The notes under the pieces are model-generated. The model had not been told where the DNA came from, ran no database searches, and worked only from the letters and a program-made list of their open reading frames with translations. A program made the position numbers and the translations under genes. Positions 18,187 through 27,642 of a stretch of 64,000 nucleotides of DNA are shown one piece after another; the stretch's first letter is position 1, and each line of letters starts with the position of its first letter. The DNA comes from Wenyingzhuangia gilva (GTDB lineage Bacteria; Bacteroidota; Bacteroidia; Flavobacteriales; Flavobacteriaceae): contig NZ_JAUMIT010000004.1 in the NCBI RefSeq assembly GCF_030519655.1, positions 282,562 to 346,561 of the forward strand, read 5' to 3'.

Positions 18187-20442
18187 ATGTTTCTGTTTAT
18201 TTTAAAATCAAGTGCTTGTTTGGCTAGTTTTATATTGTTCTATAGGCTTTGTTTAGAAAAAACGAGCGTACATGTTTTTAAACGATTTTATTTATTAGGT
18301 GCTTTGTTATTATCAATAGGGATTCCATTAATAACATTTACGCAATATATAGAAGTAGAAAGATCTGTTTCATTTTTATCTACGCAAAACTTTATTTTAA
18401 CCGATACTATAACTAATGAACCTATAAACATAGATTATACATCCACTATTTTATGGAGTATTTATTTATTAGGTGTTGTTCTTTTTTTGTTTAGATTTTT
18501 AAAGAATTTATTTCAATTAAATCAAAAAATAAGAAAAAACGTAAAATTTAAGAATAAAGAATTTACCAATGTTTTATTAAATGATTTAGTTCATCCACAT
18601 ACTTTTTTGAATTACATATTTCTGAATAAAACTAATTACGAAAATAATCAACTTCCTGATGAAGTTTTATTACATGAGGAGACTCATGCTAAACAAAAGC
18701 ATACCATAGATATATTATTTATTGAGTTTTTACAAATTACATTTTGGTTTAATCCTTTATTGTATGTTATAAAAAAAGATATAAAATTAAATCATGAATT
18801 CTTAGCAGATCATGCGGTTTTAAAAAGAGGAGTAAACAAATCTACTTATCAAAAAATATTATTAGCATTTGCTACTCCCAATAATTATATTAAAAATCAT
18901 TCCTCTTTAGCAAATTCAATCAATTATTTATTAATCAAAAAAAGATTTACAGTTATGAAAATACAAACATCAAAAACAGTCTTTTGGTTTAGAAGTTTAC
19001 TACTACTACCAATATTATGTGTTTTAATTTATGGTTTTAGTCAACACAAAGTAGTTGAAAAACCTGTTGAGATTCATGAAACAGAGGTTACCGAAGCTAT
19101 GATACAAGAATATATAGAATTTATAGATAAATATGAAAAAACCAAAATAATTGATTTTTTAGTATATGAAAGAATAGTAGCTATCTATGAATTAATGTCA
19201 GATAAACAACGTAATACGGTTAAAAAATATCCTGACAATATGATACCTAGCTTGGCTAAGGTTAAGTATAAAATACCTATTGAAAATGAATTTAATCAAT
19301 GGAAGAATAGCGAAAAATTTGCTATTTGGATTAATGGAAGATCAGTAAAAAATACTGAATTAGATAATTATAAAGCAACGGATTTTAAATATTACACTAG
19401 TAGTTTTGTTCATAATAATGCTAGAAGTAAAAAATATCCTCAACCATATCAAAATCACTTATACACGGAAAAAGGATTTGAAGAAACATATTTAAAATAT
19501 GGTATAAATAAGTTTAGAAGATTATTTGATGAATATAAAAAACTAGATGATATAAATGATTTTGAAAAACAACTTATAAAAGTACAGTTAGAAAAGCTAT
19601 ACAAATCATTATCTAATCAAGATATTAAAAAATATAATATTAAGAATCCTGCTACTTTAAATGTTTTTAAGAAAAACATTAATAAAGACACTATCCCTAA
19701 AAATATAGAGAGTTATGTACAGGCAAGAACATATGTATTGAATTTTATAAAAAAACAAGATATAGATTACCCGTTAGGTTATTTAACTCTGTCAGAAACT
19801 GAGCAAAAATATTTTAACAAACTATACAGGCTAATGTCTGATGAATATATGAAATTAAGTGAAAGTGAAAGAAAAAGTGCTCCTTTACAAATAGCTCCTC
19901 CTCCTTCACCAAAAGAATATGAATTAATAGACGGAAAATTTCACAAGAAAAAGGTTGTAGGTACGTTTCCTCCTCCGCCACCACCACTTTCTCCACTGCC
20001 TAAAAATCCATCAAAAGCACTGATAGAATTAAAGAAAAAATATGATGAGCAACAAGAGATATACGGTAAGTTAATAAGTTCTCTTATAAATGAGAAAAAA
20101 GGAACTACAGAAGAACTTAGAAAAGCTAGTGTGCATGTTACAAATTTGTATAAGGAATATTCAGCGATGGCTGAAAAGGAAAAAGACAAAAGAAATAAAT
20201 CAAAAGTAGAAGGGTTTCCTCCTCCGCCACCACCACTTTCTCCACTGCCTAAAAATCCATCAAAAGCATTGTTAGAATTAAAGAAAAAGTATGATCAGGA
20301 AATAGCAATATACGGAAAACTAATAGGTTCTTTTATTAGTGAGAAAAAAGGAACTACAGAAGAACTTAGAAAAGCTAGTGTGCATGTTACAAATTTGTAT
20401 AAGGAATATTCAGCGATGGCTAAAAAGGAAAAAGAAAATTAA
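18187..20442 (+). CDS. BlaR1-like M56-family membrane metallopeptidase with duplicated C-terminal proline-rich module
   Basis: 751 residues. The N-terminal part (~1-280) has several membrane helices and the zinc motif HEETH (HEXXH) near residue 160, followed by LNHEFLADHAVL, which supplies further metal/active-site residues. A last helix (~275-290) leads to a long extracellular region of about 460 residues. That region ends in two nearly identical ~75-residue modules, each starting with a proline stretch (PPPPPPLSPLPKNPSKAL) and continuing as a charged coiled-coil-like helix. The M56 domain is known to cleave a BlaI partner; the sensor region is unlike penicillin-binding domains, so a different signal is likely. 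Confidence 0.85.
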   Translation: MFLFILKSSACLASFILFYRLCLEKTSVHVFKRFYLLGALLLSIGIPLITFTQYIEVERSVSFLSTQNFILTDTITNEPINIDYTSTILWSIYLLGVVLFLFRFLKNLFQLNQKIRKNVKFKNKEFTNVLLNDLVHPHTFLNYIFLNKTNYENNQLPDEVLLHEETHAKQKHTIDILFIEFLQITFWFNPLLYVIKKDIKLNHEFLADHAVLKRGVNKSTYQKILLAFATPNNYIKNHSSLANSINYLLIKKRFTVMKIQTSKTVFWFRSLLLLPILCVLIYGFSQHKVVEKPVEIHETEVTEAMIQEYIEFIDKYEKTKIIDFLVYERIVAIYELMSDKQRNTVKKYPDNMIPSLAKVKYKIPIENEFNQWKNSEKFAIWINGRSVKNTELDNYKATDFKYYTSSFVHNNARSKKYPQPYQNHLYTEKGFEETYLKYGINKFRRLFDEYKKLDDINDFEKQLIKVQLEKLYKSLSNQDIKKYNIKNPATLNVFKKNINKDTIPKNIESYVQARTYVLNFIKKQDIDYPLGYLTLSETEQKYFNKLYRLMSDEYMKLSESERKSAPLQIAPPPSPKEYELIDGKFHKKKVVGTFPPPPPPLSPLPKNPSKALIELKKKYDEQQEIYGKLISSLINEKKGTTEELRKASVHVTNLYKEYSAMAEKEKDKRNKSKVEGFPPPPPPLSPLPKNPSKALLELKKKYDQEIAIYGKLIGSFISEKKGTTEELRKASVHVTNLYKEYSAMAKKEKEN
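19966..20439 (+). repeat. Tandem 249-bp duplication inside the M56 gene
   Basis: A segment starting TTTCCTCCTCCGCCACCACC at 19966 recurs at 20215. The two copies are nearly identical over about 225 bp, including the 3' part coding for KKGTTEELRKASVHVTN. The 83-codon period keeps the frame. High identity points to a recent duplication. Confidence 0.9.
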
Positions 20443-20454
20443 AAAAAGATTTGT

Positions 20455-20488
20455 GAAAAAAGCGAAGTTTTAAACTTCGCTTTTTTTA
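20455..20488. terminator. Bidirectional terminator after the M56 gene
   Basis: AGCGAAGTT (20461-20469) pairs with AACTTCGCT (20473-20481), followed by a T run. The convergent downstream gene ends at 20486. Confidence 0.85.
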
Positions 20489-20962
20489 TGATTTTAAGTT
20501 TTCTAACAAATGAGTATAGTCATGTTGTAAGTCTTCATGCAGTGTACTCGTTTTTTTTTCAATATTTTTAAGTTCTCTAGTAAAAATATTTAATAATTGT
20601 TGGTTTTTAGTTACAGAAGGTTTCATCCTTCTAAGTTTTTTACAAAAATAGAGTAACAACTCAATTTCTGTTTCTTTTACGTTTGAATAACGTATATATG
20701 TTTTAACTGATTTTAGAATTTTACGAACACTTTTTTTGATGTAGAAATAAGAAGTGGTATTAATTACTTTAAAGGCTTCATCCATCTCTATTTTAATATC
20801 CTGAATATATTCTTGTTCGTTGGCAGATTCAAAAAGTAAATAGGTTAAAAGTTCTTTGTTCTCTTTTTTAAATTTAGAAAATCTTAAAATTATATTGATG
20901 AGGTCAATTCTATCAATATTATTTAACTCTTTTTTAAGTTGTGTAACAGTTGCTGTATTCAT
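20486..20962 (-). CDS. Hypothetical protein, helical, DUF6155-like pattern
   Basis: 158 residues, strongly helical and lysine-rich, with no signal peptide or membrane segment. It has features such as VTQLKKELNNIDRIDLINIILRF at the N-terminus, KFKKENKELLTYLLFE and FCKKLRRMKP. I recall similar small cytoplasmic proteins in Flavobacteriia but know no function. It is a single gene, convergent with the M56 gene. Confidence 0.6.
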   Translation of the reverse strand: MNTATVTQLKKELNNIDRIDLINIILRFSKFKKENKELLTYLLFESANEQEYIQDIKIEMDEAFKVINTTSYFYIKKSVRKILKSVKTYIRYSNVKETEIELLLYFCKKLRRMKPSVTKNQQLLNIFTRELKNIEKKTSTLHEDLQHDYTHLLENLKS

Positions 20963-21189
20963 AATCTAAACGAAGATAAAACAATTCTTTGTATAACTAT
21001 AGTGTCTTAAAAATCATAAATATTATATTGAATTAATAATTTTGGTGTCTATTTAATGGAAAAATAGTTTTTTGTTTTTAAATATTATTGTTTTGTATAA
21101 ATTAGCTAAACAAGTATTAATTATATTAATACTGTAACAACTAAACTAACTATTTTTTAAACTATTCCAGTGTGTATTTATAACTTTAG

Positions 21190-21942
21190 TTATAATGCAC
21201 ACTTTTTTAAAACACTTAAGAGTTGTTTAATTTGAACATCATCTACAGAAATTTTTTGATATTCATTAATATCTTTGTTTTTTCCCATTTGAATATCTGG
21301 ATTAAAATAAGTCATCTCACTTTTTTCAAATGTTTTACATGAGGCATGGTATTCTGTAGCTTTTGTTTTGATGTAAATTTCTTCAATATTTTTATCATTA
21401 ATTCCGCTTCCAGGCATGATAATAATATCTTTTTGAGCCAGTTCTACAAGGTGCTTTAAAATATTAACACCTTCATAAGCAGTGTTTTTTCTACCTGAGG
21501 TTAATATTCTGTCAATCCTTAATTCTTTAAGTTGTTGTAACGCTTTAAATACATCATTACACATATCAAAAGCTCTATGAAAAGTACATTCTAAAGGGAA
21601 TACTAATTCTTGAATCTCTTTAGTTTGATAAATATTAATATCACCTGAAGCTGTTAGCATTCCAAAAACAATACCATTGGCTCCAAGTTCTTTAACTTTT
21701 AAAGCATCTTGTTTCATGATTTCAAATTCGGCATCGTTGTATAAAAAATCTCCTCCTCTGGGACGAACAATTACATTTACAGGAATATTAACATGATCTA
21801 AAACATATTTAATGGTTGCATAGGATGGGGTAGTACCTCCTTCGGTAAAATTTTCACAAAGTTCAATTCTATCAGCTCCAGCTTCTGCTGCTTTAATAGC
21901 TGAAGTTGCAGAATAACAACATATTTCCAGGGTATTCATCAA
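21190..21942 (-). CDS. cutC: CutC-family protein (copper homeostasis-type TIM barrel)
   Basis: 250 residues. Family hallmarks are LEICCYSATSAIKAAEAGADRIELC at the N-terminus, EGGTTPSYATIK, VIVRPRGGDFLYND (~60), TFHRAFDMCND (~125) and the ILTSGRKNTAYEG and IIMPGSGIND segments. CutC was linked to copper tolerance in E. coli, but its biochemical activity is uncertain. Here it is the last gene of a leftward run of secreted carbohydrate-active genes. The next gene upstream ends 4 bp before its start, so it is probably cotranscribed. A hairpin overlaps its stop codon (21170-21206) and may be the terminator. Confidence 0.9.
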   Translation of the reverse strand: MMNTLEICCYSATSAIKAAEAGADRIELCENFTEGGTTPSYATIKYVLDHVNIPVNVIVRPRGGDFLYNDAEFEIMKQDALKVKELGANGIVFGMLTASGDINIYQTKEIQELVFPLECTFHRAFDMCNDVFKALQQLKELRIDRILTSGRKNTAYEGVNILKHLVELAQKDIIIMPGSGINDKNIEEIYIKTKATEYHASCKTFEKSEMTYFNPDIQMGKNKDINEYQKISVDDVQIKQLLSVLKKCAL

Positions 21943-21946
21943 TCTT

Positions 21947-22960
21947 TTAAGGTTTATAAGGTTTTATCACCTTTAATTTATCACCAGACAAATCTATTTC
22001 AAATAGATGAGGAACTCTATGGTATTTACCATTAATCACAGCATGGCTATGAATGGCCATTAAATTTTTTCCTTCAAAAGTCGTAAAGATCATTCCATGA
22101 CCGAAATTGGGAGGCGTAATAGGATTTTTTTCTTGTATCCAAGGCCCATCTAATGTACCGCTTTCAGAATAAGCCACTCCTTGTACGTATACATCATGAA
22201 TCCAGCTAGTCCAAATCATTCCTAAACGTTCAGTTCCTGTTTTAAATAAAAAACACCCGTCAGTTACCTTGTTTGGACCAATAGTACCATCTTTATTTTG
22301 TTGTTTACTCCAAGGAGAATCACTTGCTCTAAATAACAACTTTCCTTTTCCAATAGAACCACTTAAATCAGGTTTAAGTTCAATTTTTTCTATGGTACCG
22401 TTTTCGTTTTGTAACCATTCATAACAATAAACCATATAAGGTTTGTTGTCTTTATCTATCCAAAAAGTTCCATCAAGTGTGGGCATATTTGCAGGTAAGT
22501 AAGTTTTGTCTTTCATTGGAGTGTAAGGTCCTTCTGCTTTATCGCTTACCAAAATATGGCTCGCCCTACGATCTATGATGTTTTCACCAACAGTATCAAT
22601 TTTAATTTTTTCATTTGTGAATGTAGCAAAGTAATAATACTTGTTTTTATATGAGTGAATTTCAGCAGCCCAAATCATCGGTTTAGGTCCCATCCATGAA
22701 GTTGGATCTGTTTTAGCAACTCTATATGGTCCTTCCCATAAAGCTAAATCTTTACTTTTCCATAAATATCCTCCAGTTCCAGTCATATAATACCTCTTGG
22801 TTTTAGGATCAGCTAAAATATAAGGATCACTAAGTCTGATCCCATTTAATGGAATATCTTTTTTGATTACTTTTTTATTTTGACCTAGACAATTTGTTGA
22901 TTGAAAAAAGTAAAATAGAGAAAGGGAAATAGTTAAAAGAAATTTTATTTTCATTTTCAT
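21947..22960 (-). CDS. Glycoside hydrolase family 43-like secreted protein
   Basis: 337 residues with an N-terminal signal peptide (LLTISLSLFYFFQSTNCLGQ). It has a five-bladed propeller pattern: RLSDPYILADPKTKRYYMTG with the first catalytic aspartate, IWAAEIHSYKNKYYYF, PTLDGTFWIDKDNKPYMVY with the second carboxylate, and VTDGCFLFKTG. In most GH43 enzymes the last motif carries a glutamate as general acid; here an aspartate stands there, a variant I have seen in GH43-like Bacteroidota proteins. Substrate unknown, with arabinose- or xylose-type linkages common for the family. Cotranscription with cutC, the dienelactone hydrolase and two larger glycan proteins upstream is likely. Confidence 0.8.
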   Translation of the reverse strand: MKMKIKFLLTISLSLFYFFQSTNCLGQNKKVIKKDIPLNGIRLSDPYILADPKTKRYYMTGTGGYLWKSKDLALWEGPYRVAKTDPTSWMGPKPMIWAAEIHSYKNKYYYFATFTNEKIKIDTVGENIIDRRASHILVSDKAEGPYTPMKDKTYLPANMPTLDGTFWIDKDNKPYMVYCYEWLQNENGTIEKIELKPDLSGSIGKGKLLFRASDSPWSKQQNKDGTIGPNKVTDGCFLFKTGTERLGMIWTSWIHDVYVQGVAYSESGTLDGPWIQEKNPITPPNFGHGMIFTTFEGKNLMAIHSHAVINGKYHRVPHLFEIDLSGDKLKVIKPYKP

Positions 22961-22968
22961 GTGTTGGT

Positions 22969-23856
22969 TTATTTCAGTTTATCATTAAAAAAATCAATAG
23001 TTCTCTTCCAAGCTAGCGTAGCTGCTTTTTCATTATAACGAGGAGTGGTGTTGTTATGAAACCCATGATTTACATCAGGATAAAAATAAGCTGTATGTTC
23101 TATGTTGTTTTCTTTTAAATTGATTTCATATGCTGGCCAACCGGCATTTACACGTTTGTCTAATCCTGCATATTGCAATAATAGAGGTGCTTTAATAAGT
23201 GCTGTTTCTTCAGCAGAAGGTTGTCCACCATAAAATGGAACAGCAGCTAAAAGTGTTGGAATTTTTACAGCCATCATATTAGAAATCCATCCACCAAAAC
23301 AAAAACCGACCACGGCAATTTTTCCGTTACAGTTAGGATGTCCTTTTAGATAATCATAAGCAGCAATAAAATCTTCTAACATTTCATATCTATCACGTTT
23401 TTGTTGTAATGCTCTACCATCATCGTCATTTCCGGGATATCCACCTAAGGGACTTAGCGCATCGGGAGCAAGACTGATGAAATTTTCTAAAGCCGTTCTA
23501 CGTCCCACATCTTCGATGTAAGGATTTAAACCTCTATTTTCATGAACCACAATTACACCCGGTAATTTTTGATCATGTTTTTTAGGAATAGAAAGCAATC
23601 CTTTTATAGTACCACCTCCTTTGGGTGAATGGTAAGTAATATAATCAGAATTAATATTAGGATCATTTTTGGCTACTGTAATCGTATCGGTATAGTTGGG
23701 AGAAATAAAACTAAGCAATGAGCTCATGGTAATTCCACCAACAGCATACAACGATAACTTTTCTAAAAACTGAGAACGATTGATTTTGTTATGTGCGTAA
23801 GCGTCATACAAATGAAATACTTCTTGATTGATGTCTTCTTTTTTAAGGGAACTCAT
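22969..23856 (-). CDS. Dienelactone hydrolase family protein
   Basis: 295 residues, alpha/beta hydrolase. An N-terminal ~60-residue extension includes a hydrophobic stretch (LYAVGGITMSSLLSF) and may be a membrane anchor or export signal. The core has GVIVVHENRGLNPYIEDVGR (~100), the nucleophile elbow GFCFGG (Cys, ~190), AGLDKRVNAG with the acid residue and HGFHNNTTPRY with the catalytic histidine, i.e. the Cys-Asp-His triad of dienelactone hydrolases. In a glycan-degrading neighbourhood it may act as an esterase on decorated sugars; that is inference. It lies 8 bp upstream of the GH43-like gene. Confidence 0.88.
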   Translation of the reverse strand: MSSLKKEDINQEVFHLYDAYAHNKINRSQFLEKLSLYAVGGITMSSLLSFISPNYTDTITVAKNDPNINSDYITYHSPKGGGTIKGLLSIPKKHDQKLPGVIVVHENRGLNPYIEDVGRRTALENFISLAPDALSPLGGYPGNDDDGRALQQKRDRYEMLEDFIAAYDYLKGHPNCNGKIAVVGFCFGGWISNMMAVKIPTLLAAVPFYGGQPSAEETALIKAPLLLQYAGLDKRVNAGWPAYEINLKENNIEHTAYFYPDVNHGFHNNTTPRYNEKAATLAWKRTIDFFNDKLK

Positions 23857-23931
23857 AGATTTTAATTTTCCATTAAAATACCTAATAAAAAAAGGCTATC
23901 AAAATTTAATATTCTTCTTTAGACCAAAACT

Positions 23932-26900
23932 TTATCTAACCAAAGTAGCTCCCATTAATCCTATCACCAAATCGTTAGAATAGGTTTCTAGTGTTAATGA
24001 TTTTAATTGTTTATGCTCATTTAGAGGTAAATCTAATAATTGAGCAGCCCCACCATCAATTTTATTGGTTCCATTCTTTTTTAGTACTTCATAAGAATCC
24101 ATATGCCAATCTCCCGTTTTTAAATACAAACGAGGAGGTTGCGGTTTTCCTGTATTAAAAGCAAAGCCATCTTGATAATAATCTTGTTCTATAGGCCACC
24201 AATTTTCTGGACTGATGAGTTCTAATTTGTCTGAACTTCCATCGGTATAGTTAACAGTTATAATTCCATTCACCATTCTGGTTTGCATATGATGTGCAGA
24301 TCCAGCCATTAACAAATAAACATGTTTGGCATTTCCTTGTAAAGGAATGTTTACAGATTCAGGGTAATTATCCCACTGAGAAGTAAATACAATATTATCC
24401 GTAGGCTCTCCTAAAATGTTAAAAGGAATTCCTTGTGGAGAAATAATTTGATTGTTTTTTCCTGCTTTGGCAATTATTCCTTCATCATTAATTTCCTCCG
24501 TTTCTTTGTAAGAACACCAATCTCCAATTCCTTGTACAGGAATACTAAGTGTTGGATAAGGAGAACGAGGAGCAAAATATTGTTCTTTAAAAATATTAAC
24601 AACCCTATCGTTATAATAATTTTTTAGGTTGATGGTTTCAAAAACAGTATTGGCATTGGATTTTACATTCCAGTTTAAATAAGATTTTTGATGTTGAGTT
24701 TCTTTTGTTGTAATTGTTACTGGATTGGTTCCTGGCAATAAAAAATTGTTTGGAATTTTGATATTTTTAGAAATACCATCATTATCGATACTTATTTTCT
24801 CTTGATATTTGTTGATTTTAACAGTTCCATTAATCAATTTATGTGTATTATTTTTTAACGCTATTTGAAAATCATCATCAGTTTCTTTTTTGATGATTTC
24901 AATAGGTGAAATGATATTTAACTGAATAGGTTGCCACCATTGATATTCTCCCTGTTTTAGTTGTACAAATAAAGTCTTGTTTCCAACTGATGATTTTAAC
25001 TTTAATTGAATATCATTTGTGTGTTTTTCTATGGTTGAAAAAACATCTTGAGGATTAAATAAATTTATGATTTTAGCCTTGTTAAAAGGAATTTTTATGA
25101 TGTCATTTGTAGTTACGGTATAATTGTTTTTGGTTGAATTAAAGTCAGAACCTCCCCATGTGATTTGAATATCAAAAGTTGAATCAATGGGTGTTTTGAT
25201 GATAATTTGTGGTTGGCCTACGGCATTTTCTTTATTTTTCCATTCAACCTTTTTTCCGTTTACATTTACGTTCTCAATTTTTTCTGTTTTAACATTTAAC
25301 ACCAATTCTAAATAAATATCGGTGTTAAAGTTTGTGGTGATGTTGTAGACATCAGTATTTTTATTTTGTTTGTAATCAATATTGATGTCTTGGGTTTTCA
25401 TGGCTGCAAATTTCCAATCTAAAGGCCAACCTGGAGAAATTTCTATTTTTTTATTGATGATATCTGGTTTTACCCCAAACAAACCTTCTACAAAAGCTCT
25501 AGAAGCCACACCAACAGGATCAGCAAAATCACGATACAATTCCCCTCTAAAAGCATCAAAATGTGATAGCTGCCCAAAATTTCCCGGAGAACTTCCCATG
25601 TACATATAATCGTACATGGTTCCTTTCATCAACTTAAAAGCTTCATTATTTCTTCCCGATTTCCAATAGGCTAGGGCAGTGTGTAAAACTTCGGCCATGG
25701 CTACATTGTTAATAGACCAAGTGTAGGGCATCCAATTACTGGTTGATAAAGTGTACAGATTTTCTTGTGTTTTATCATTGGTGTAAACAGGAATATGTGG
25801 AATGTTGTCATCTACATATTTTGTTGCTTGATATGCTTGAAAAGGATTGCTAATTTCTTCATCAATAGCGTGATAAATGGTCCACAAAGCAGGAGTAGGG
25901 TGGACTAATTTTTTTCCTAATAAATCTTGATATTCGGCATAAGTTCCCTTGTTTTCTAGCCACAAACGTTTGTTAATGGCTTTTAAAATTTTATCAGCTT
26001 CCTCTTGATAAGGAGTAGGATTTACATCAATAAGTTTTGCCAGTTCTGCCGCTTGTTTGTTAGCACTATAATTGTAAGCAGATGCATGAGTAACCGCTCC
26101 TCCACTATATTGTAAAGCATCACTAGCCCAAATAGCTGCATAAGCATTGTAAAGCCCATCATTATCAGGATCAAAATTTCTTTTTTCCCATTCTAAATGT
26201 CTTTCTATTACTGGCCAACTTTCTTTTAAAAACTCCGTATCACCTGTCCATTTAAAATGCCATAACAACTGGTTGATAAACACCAAATTCATGTCGTAAT
26301 GATGAGGTTTACTTTGTTTGTTTGGATTTCTACTAATGTATCCAGAAGTAAAAATAGAAGTACCTTTTTCTTCTTTATTTCTGGCTAAATGTGTTTTCGG
26401 ATCAGCCACTACAGGTCCACTTTTAGGATCGGTATATTGTGCCGCAAAATAACCTCTAAAATGTGTTTTGGCTCTGTCGTGATTTCCTAACCAATCGGCA
26501 GCATAAGCACCTCTCCAACCTGGTAATGGCATTCTCCAAGCTACGGCTCCATGCATAAAATAAGATTCAGTATCCCAAACAGCATCGGCAGCAGTTGCCA
26601 ATTGAGCTCCAGCAGCATTTAAATATTCATCGGGAGTGTTCATCCAGAATCTATCCGCAATTTTTTTACGAATTTTATCAGTTTTGTCAAACAAACTTGG
26701 CATTGATTTATGCGTTACAGGGTTTCCTGTATCAGGATTGTAGAGCATAAAATAACTTTCTTTTGAATGACTAAACTCAAGACTACCCATGACAACTGGA
26801 GCATCAGATTTTTTTGATTTTAGTAATTCATTAGGCGTTTCTAAATGATGAGCATCTCCAATTTTTAAAGAACTATTTGTAGGAACAATTCCTGCAATTC

Positions 26901-27597
26901 TTTTTTTTGTGATGAGTTTATTATTGTTGATTTCATCATTGTTAGGTTTAGCATTTTTAGGAAGTTCCCTGCCTTTGCTGTAGTATAAATGAAAAGTTCC
27001 ATCATTTAAATAGATATCATTTTCAACACAGTTTTCTGCTTTTAAATAAAAGTTTGATTCTGGATCTGCTCCTAAATCACCTTCTCTAGAAAATCTTTTT
27101 CCAGTAGCTCCACCAAAAGTCCAAACTAACTTTACATCCTCAGGAATATTATGAGAATTTACTTTTAAAATCATTCCATCAGCCTCTTGTAAGGCTAATA
27201 ATTCTAAATCTAAGATTCCATCTTTTAAAATAGGATCTGTAATGCTGTATTTTATAGCCCCAGCACCATAGGTCATTTTTATGTTTTCAGTATCAATTAG
27301 CCAAATGGAAGTATCATTATTTGCTAATCCTAACTTTAGCGTTCCACCATAACGAGTCATGTACAATCCAAATTCAGGCAAATCACCTGCTTCTACACGA
27401 AAGCCTGTATTGGTTCCGTATAGAGCGCGGTTGAATCTTTTTTCTCCATTATGAATCACAAATTCATTCCCCTCAGGATGATAACGAAGTTCACGAGTTT
27501 GATTACGCCAAGTTTTCTGTTTTTCTATGGGAGCCTTTTCTGAGTTACAAGAAATAAAAATAGTTGCTGCTAAGAGAAAGAAAATATGTTTTTTCAT
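23932..27597 (-). CDS. Large DUF4450-like lipoprotein with alpha/alpha-barrel glycosidase domain
   Basis: 1221 residues with a lipoprotein leader (FLLAATIFISC-NSEK). Residues ~330-730 look like an (alpha/alpha)6 glycosidase core: WRMPLPGWRGAYAADWLGNHDRA, WKWTGDTEFLKESWPVIERH, FDPDNDGLYNAYAAIWASDA and NNVAMAEVLHTALAYWKSGR. The N-terminal ~300 and C-terminal ~450 residues are beta-rich. The arrangement recalls the DUF4450 family found in polysaccharide loci of marine Bacteroidota. No activity is established for it to my knowledge. It is cotranscribed with the 712-residue glycosidase-like lipoprotein upstream (45-bp gap). The membrane anchor suggests work at the periplasmic or outer surface. Confidence 0.65.
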   Translation of the reverse strand: MKKHIFFLLAATIFISCNSEKAPIEKQKTWRNQTRELRYHPEGNEFVIHNGEKRFNRALYGTNTGFRVEAGDLPEFGLYMTRYGGTLKLGLANNDTSIWLIDTENIKMTYGAGAIKYSITDPILKDGILDLELLALQEADGMILKVNSHNIPEDVKLVWTFGGATGKRFSREGDLGADPESNFYLKAENCVENDIYLNDGTFHLYYSKGRELPKNAKPNNDEINNNKLITKKRIAGIVPTNSSLKIGDAHHLETPNELLKSKKSDAPVVMGSLEFSHSKESYFMLYNPDTGNPVTHKSMPSLFDKTDKIRKKIADRFWMNTPDEYLNAAGAQLATAADAVWDTESYFMHGAVAWRMPLPGWRGAYAADWLGNHDRAKTHFRGYFAAQYTDPKSGPVVADPKTHLARNKEEKGTSIFTSGYISRNPNKQSKPHHYDMNLVFINQLLWHFKWTGDTEFLKESWPVIERHLEWEKRNFDPDNDGLYNAYAAIWASDALQYSGGAVTHASAYNYSANKQAAELAKLIDVNPTPYQEEADKILKAINKRLWLENKGTYAEYQDLLGKKLVHPTPALWTIYHAIDEEISNPFQAYQATKYVDDNIPHIPVYTNDKTQENLYTLSTSNWMPYTWSINNVAMAEVLHTALAYWKSGRNNEAFKLMKGTMYDYMYMGSSPGNFGQLSHFDAFRGELYRDFADPVGVASRAFVEGLFGVKPDIINKKIEISPGWPLDWKFAAMKTQDINIDYKQNKNTDVYNITTNFNTDIYLELVLNVKTEKIENVNVNGKKVEWKNKENAVGQPQIIIKTPIDSTFDIQITWGGSDFNSTKNNYTVTTNDIIKIPFNKAKIINLFNPQDVFSTIEKHTNDIQLKLKSSVGNKTLFVQLKQGEYQWWQPIQLNIISPIEIIKKETDDDFQIALKNNTHKLINGTVKINKYQEKISIDNDGISKNIKIPNNFLLPGTNPVTITTKETQHQKSYLNWNVKSNANTVFETINLKNYYNDRVVNIFKEQYFAPRSPYPTLSIPVQGIGDWCSYKETEEINDEGIIAKAGKNNQIISPQGIPFNILGEPTDNIVFTSQWDNYPESVNIPLQGNAKHVYLLMAGSAHHMQTRMVNGIITVNYTDGSSDKLELISPENWWPIEQDYYQDGFAFNTGKPQPPRLYLKTGDWHMDSYEVLKKNGTNKIDGGAAQLLDLPLNEHKQLKSLTLETYSNDLVIGLMGATLVR

Positions 27598-27642
27598 AAA
27601 TGGAAATTAATATATTGATTGGAGTTGATAGAAAGTTAAGAA

